A DNA stretch of 59,925 nt from Maribellus sp. YY47 (lineage in GTDB: Bacteria > Bacteroidota > Bacteroidia > Bacteroidales > Prolixibacteraceae): assembly GCF_023111095.1 (NCBI RefSeq), contig NZ_JALGYW010000028.1:1-59925 (forward strand). The letters are read 5' to 3'. Made by a program: the position numbers and the translations under genes. The notes beneath the pieces are model-generated. The model saw nothing but the letters and a program-made list of their open reading frames with translations. It searched no databases and was not told the DNA's origin. Every line of letters begins with the position of its first letter. Positions within the stretch are counted from its first letter, which is position 1. This document shows positions 56,883 through 59,925 of this stretch, piece by piece.

Positions 56883-57932
56883 TTATAACAAAGCAACCGT
56901 GCACTTCTCGCGGTTGCTTTGCAAACAGGCTTCCAGTATGCGGATAACGCCAGCAACCTCTTTGGGTTTTACGGCCAAATCTGCCTTATTTCGGATAGCC
57001 TCAAAAACATTATCGTAAAAAAGGTTATAATTTCCGGGGACGGTTTCCACCAGCATTTCAATTTCTTCGCCGTTTTCTTCGTAAATCAGGGTTCCCCATT
57101 CTTCGGGTGGCTCTGCCCCCCAATCCTGGCCTGTTGGCAAATGCCCGGCCTTTAATAATTCTTCCTGCGGATCGATCCCCCATTTGTAAAAAGTCCCCAA
57201 CTCACCGTGAATCGTATACCTTGGCCCCGGATCCTTCACCAGGTAAGAGCATTTCAGCAAAGCAGCAAAACCATCGTATTCGAGCCGAATATCGTAATAA
57301 TCGTAAACCACTCCCCCTTTTCTGACGATTCTTAAATGCGCCGTCACCGCTTTGGGCATCCCAAACAACACGACTGCCTGATCAACCATGTGCGCACCGA
57401 GGTTATAAAGAACGCCCACATACTCGTCTCCTTCTTCTTTCCAGGTGTTGGGCGCCACATACGTCCGGTAACGGTCAAAATGCGATTCAAATTCCACCAG
57501 CCTGCCAAATTTTGCCTCCTTCACCACCTGTTGCACTGTCCTGAAATCAGCATCCCATCTTCGGTTCTGAAAAACGGTGAGCATCAGTTTATTCTTTTCA
57601 GCCAGAGTTATCAATTTTTCTGCTTCTTCAGATCGCAAAGTCATCGGTTTCTCTACTACCACGTGTTTACCGGCTTCCAGCGCAGCTTTGGCCATGCTGT
57701 AGTGAAGATGGTCCGGAGTATTCACCACAACCAGTTCCACTTCGGGATGATTGAGTAATTCAGCGTAACTGCGAACAATGGATGCTCCCGGAAATAATTT
57801 TTTGGAAAGCGTTTTTGTTCGCTCTTGTATACAAATCACTTCAAAGCCCGGATTCACTTTCAGTAATGGTCCGTGAAATACCTGTCCTGACATTCCGTAG
57901 GACGCTAAAGCAGTTTTTACAGCTGATTTCAT
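56883..57932 (-). CDS. Gfo/Idh/MocA-family oxidoreductase
   Basis: A 349-residue NAD(P)-dependent oxidoreductase. The Rossmann start has a relaxed form (LASYGMSGQVFHGPLLKVNP), with VVVNTPDHLHYSMAKAALEAGK and the family signature KHVVVEKPMTLRSEEAEKLI (EKP near residue 95). C-terminal domain with GVLYNLGAHMVDQAVVLFG and the conserved His. It probably oxidises or reduces a sugar or cyclitol. No Tat signal, so it is cytoplasmic, unlike its neighbour. Confidence 0.88.
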   Translation of the reverse strand: MKSAVKTALASYGMSGQVFHGPLLKVNPGFEVICIQERTKTLSKKLFPGASIVRSYAELLNHPEVELVVVNTPDHLHYSMAKAALEAGKHVVVEKPMTLRSEEAEKLITLAEKNKLMLTVFQNRRWDADFRTVQQVVKEAKFGRLVEFESHFDRYRTYVAPNTWKEEGDEYVGVLYNLGAHMVDQAVVLFGMPKAVTAHLRIVRKGGVVYDYYDIRLEYDGFAALLKCSYLVKDPGPRYTIHGELGTFYKWGIDPQEELLKAGHLPTGQDWGAEPPEEWGTLIYEENGEEIEMLVETVPGNYNLFYDNVFEAIRNKADLAVKPKEVAGVIRILEACLQSNREKCTVALL

Positions 57933-58144
57933 AAATCGGTAGTTTGATCGATTAAAATAGATGCATTGGCGGCCAATTTACATTTACAAGCCCTTATTCG
58001 GACGACTTAAAAGTAGCGATTTTACCTGATTCTCCCGAAACTTGTTAAAGAACATCTCTGAATTCAGGTATTCTAAAACATATTGTGTGTATTTCCCGAA
58101 TATTTGATCGTAAATTAGATATGGATAAACCAGTTGCTTAACTT

Positions 58145-58879
58145 ATGCAAAAAATGGAGAATTTCTTCAACAGTTATTTACAGAACTATCGACATATGAA
58201 TTTAGAAACAGGGGATTTCCCCGGCCCCTTTATTACCATCTCCCGCCAGGCAGGATGTTCCGCCAAGCGAATCGCCATCAAATTATCGAAAATTTTAACC
58301 GGATACAGTTATATGTCCGATACCAAAACCGATGCCGATTGGAAATGGGTCGACAAGACCATGTTCTCGCAAGTAGTAGACGAAATGATTGGCGAGGTGG
58401 TGGAAGGTGGATTTGATAACGAAACCGGCGATGCAGTAAAATTCTTAAAAACCGTTGATCAAGCATTTTCTGACGAAACGATTTACGATATCTCTGACGA
58501 AAACCTGATCCGGACCTTAAAAGGAATCATATGCCGGCTGGCTTGCCAGGGGAGAACCATAATTGTAGGAAGATCTGCAGGAGTCATCCTCAAAAACGTT
58601 CCCAACAAATTAAATATCAGGCTGGAAGCCCCAACCGACTGGCGCATCAACCGAATTATGCAAATTAAGGATGTGACGCGCGCAGAAGCCGAGAAATTTA
58701 TTGTTGAAATGGATGAAAAAAGAGATTCATTCATCGAAAAAGTAATTGGACGAAAAGCGGAAAACGATGATTTCGACGTTATTTTCAATTACGCCTCACT
58801 CGAAGATGACCTGATCGTGGATTCTATTGTCAACATTTTGAGAAACAAACACATTGTTGCTCATTTCAACGAATACTGA
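58145..58879 (+). CDS. Cytidylate-kinase-like protein
   Basis: A 244-residue protein of the cytidylate-kinase-like family (PF13189-type). The P-loop region is FITISRQAGCSAKRIAIKLS near residue 29, with LIRTLKGIICRLACQGRTII and GRSAGVILKN following, and the LID-like segment RIMQIKDVTRAEAEKFIVEM with Arg residues. ATG at 58154 is an alternative start. True CMP kinase activity is not established for this subgroup. It is followed by a structured spacer. Confidence 0.8.
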   Translation: MQKMENFFNSYLQNYRHMNLETGDFPGPFITISRQAGCSAKRIAIKLSKILTGYSYMSDTKTDADWKWVDKTMFSQVVDEMIGEVVEGGFDNETGDAVKFLKTVDQAFSDETIYDISDENLIRTLKGIICRLACQGRTIIVGRSAGVILKNVPNKLNIRLEAPTDWRINRIMQIKDVTRAEAEKFIVEMDEKRDSFIEKVIGRKAENDDFDVIFNYASLEDDLIVDSIVNILRNKHIVAHFNEY

Positions 58880-58946
58880 TCAGCATAACTGAAGATTAAG
58901 GAAAAGATATAAGCTAAAATCCAGATTATACTTATATTTGAAACAC

Positions 58947-59033
58947 ATTAAAACAGAGAACAATTCCCATATTGTGGGAGTAATTAATACTTAAATTTCA
59001 CCTTACAGAGACCTTTCTCCGGAAAGGTCTTTT
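58947..59033 (+). ncRNA. Candidate small RNA or long 3' UTR
   Basis: A TATATTTG -7 box at 58933-58940 (no TTG at -33), then CCCATATTGTGGG hairpin and a strong terminator AGACCTTTC / GAAAGGTCT with T run (59007-59034). Predicted RNA of about 85 nt. It could equally be the 3' end of the cytidylate-kinase-like gene. Confidence 0.35.
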
Positions 59034-59034
59034 T
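59007..59034 (+). terminator. Intrinsic terminator
   Basis: Nine-base stem AGACCTTTC / GAAAGGTCT with loop TCCG and T4, downstream of the cytidylate-kinase-like gene. Confidence 0.85.
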
Positions 59035-59255
59035 AAAAATCCAAATTTTTTATAAAAAAAGACTTGCAGGTATAGTGTAAATCTGATAAATAGTACTTTT
59101 ATTTGCATATAGAATTTAATACGTTCTTCACTCATTTTTCACTTCGTGATTTTCTGTCTTAATTTCTAACGTTCTTCATAATTCATTGATTTAAAATGGT
59201 GTTAAAAGCACCTGTGTTTTACAATTTATACATTACTTTATTTTTCTATTTTTTT

Positions 59256-59735
59256 ATGAATTTATTTGTTGCAAGGTTAAACTCATCTACTACAGATGAA
59301 GACCTACTGAAACTCTTCTCTGCTCACGGAGAAGTATCCTCTGCCAAAGTTATCATTGACAGAGAGACTGGGAACTCGAAAGGTTTTGGTTTTGTTGAAA
59401 TGCCAAACGATGAAGAAGCAAATGCAGCTATTGCTGCTCTGAACGAATCAGAATTAGACGGAAAAAACATTGTTGTAAAAGAGGCCAATCCTCAACAGGA
59501 ACGCCCCAGAAGAGACTTTAACCGCGGTGGCGGTGGCGGTTTCAACCGTGGCGGTGGTTTTAACCGTGGCGGCGGTGGCGGTGATCGCCGTGGTGGCGGT
59601 GGCGGCTTTAGAAGCGACGATCGCCGTGGCAGCGGAGACCGTAAATTCGGTGATCGCAGAGGTGGCGGAGACCGCAGAGGCGGCAGTGATCGCCGTGGCG
59701 GTGGCTATGGCCAGGGCTACGACGAGCAATGGTAG
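59256..59735 (+). CDS. RRM RNA-binding protein with Gly/Arg-rich tail
   Basis: A 159-residue RNA-binding protein. I start it at ATG 59256, directly at the RRM (MNLFVARLNSSTTDEDLLKLF); the upstream frame is low-complexity. RNP2 is LFVARL, RNP1 is KGFGFVEM (near residue 43). After about residue 83 comes a Gly/Arg/Asp-rich tail (GGGGGFNRGG, DRRGGG and similar), like cyanobacterial and Bacteroidota Rbp proteins that respond to cold or bind mRNA. The long spacer before it (59035-59255) suggests a long 5' UTR. Terminator follows. Confidence 0.9.
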   Translation: MNLFVARLNSSTTDEDLLKLFSAHGEVSSAKVIIDRETGNSKGFGFVEMPNDEEANAAIAALNESELDGKNIVVKEANPQQERPRRDFNRGGGGGFNRGGGFNRGGGGGDRRGGGGGFRSDDRRGSGDRKFGDRRGGGDRRGGSDRRGGGYGQGYDEQW

Positions 59736-59754
59736 GCAATTGAAGCTGATAGAA

Positions 59755-59793
59755 TAAAAAAGGTGTTTGGACTTCCAAACACCTTTTTATTTT
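59755..59793 (+). terminator. Terminator after the RRM gene
   Basis: AAAAGGTGTTTGG / CCAAACACCTTTTT with a short loop GACTT... and a T-rich end. Confidence 0.9.
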
Positions 59794-59800
59794 ATTATAA

Positions 59801-59925
59801 TGTCTCGTCCTGAAATAGCGTTACACAAAAAGTAGCGTTATGAAAGAAATCAATCATTCACAGTACGTTAAGCGTACACAGAAGGACTATTCGATGTCCT
59901 TTAAATTGCAAGTTGTCACTGAGAT
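59801..59925 (+). mobile_element. Left end of an IS3-family element (cut by window edge)
   Basis: Begins at TGTCTCGTCCTGAAATAGCG, followed by TTACACAAAAAGTAGCG, which looks like the left terminal inverted repeat of a Bacteroidota IS3-type element. It continues past the window. It sits 8 bases after the T-rich end of the RRM terminator. Confidence 0.65.
59840..59925 (+). CDS. Partial IS3-family transposase OrfA
   Basis: An open frame from ATG 59840 to the window edge, 28 codons: MKEINHSQYVKRTQKDYSMS then FKLQVVTE, the N-terminus of an OrfA helix-turn-helix protein. Truncated by the window boundary, not by mutation. Confidence 0.7.
   Translation, partial: MKEINHSQYVKRTQKDYSMSFKLQVVTE

Noticed and set aside
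59454-59757. Ala/Val/Thr-rich frames in the RRM tail
   Set aside because: These are reverse-frame readings of the Gly/Arg repeats; the RRM frame explains the bases.

Overview
The window looks like a chromosomal segment of a Bacteroidota bacterium, probably a Marinilabiliales/Prolixibacteraceae-type environmental member; the phylum is well supported, the family is inference. The signs are TonB-dependent receptors with N-terminal carboxypeptidase-like domains, a fused E1 alpha/beta 2-oxoacid dehydrogenase, a BlaI/BlaR1-TonB module, Bacteroidota-type promoters (TTG, about 19 bases, TAnnTTTG), few Shine-Dalgarno sequences and AT-rich spacers.

Layout. 0.2-4.8 kb (minus): exported sugar-related and lipid-anchored proteins (GH43-like lipoprotein, transglutaminase-like lipoprotein, LamG protein, GH29 fucosidase). 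4.9-14.9 kb (minus): a heavy-metal locus with an exported HMA protein, a TonB-dependent receptor, two Cys/His-rich exported small proteins and a complete CusCBA/CzcCBA-like RND pump. 15-16.7 kb: an M49-like metallopeptidase. 17.4-28.5 kb: housekeeping genes (fabI, yidC, pyrG, an E2-E1-flavodoxin operon, pyrK-pyrD). 28.5-30.5 kb: an AT-rich stretch with one XRE regulator and several compact promoter-plus-terminator units that look like tandem small RNAs. 30.5-36.7 kb: a large HEFRH-containing outer-membrane protein, a membrane protein divergent from a membrane-bound LuxR regulator, and a TPR protein. 37-40.2 kb: BlaI, a BlaR1-TonB fusion and two further TonB-domain proteins, with three AACTA-N6-TAGTT operator-like repeats. 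40.4-46.4 kb: omega-amidase-like nitrilase, glutaminase, metallophosphoesterase, a MazF toxin with its antitoxin, and fumarase. 46.8-54.3 kb: sialate O-acetylesterase, TonB-dependent receptor, PhzF-like protein, PQQ-propeller lipoprotein, methyltransferase. 54.5-59.9 kb: small exported or anchored protein, FRG protein, Tat-exported aldo/keto reductase, Gfo/Idh/MocA oxidoreductase, cytidylate-kinase-like protein, RRM protein and the left end of an IS3-family element cut by the window edge.

The most unusual content is the 28.5-29.75 kb region. Four promoters there, including that of the XRE gene, share the -7 sequence TACATTTG inside a near-palindrome TTACATNTGTAA, and three minus-strand units of about 75, 128 and 113 nt each end in their own U-tract hairpin. 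The same palindrome recurs near pyrD and upstream of pyrG. A small-RNA set controlled by the neighbouring XRE protein is a testable reading, not a demonstrated one. The second notable item is the BlaI-type regulon, whose two operators sit exactly 20 bp apart on a near-consensus promoter for a TonB-domain gene. No tRNA, rRNA or CRISPR array was seen.
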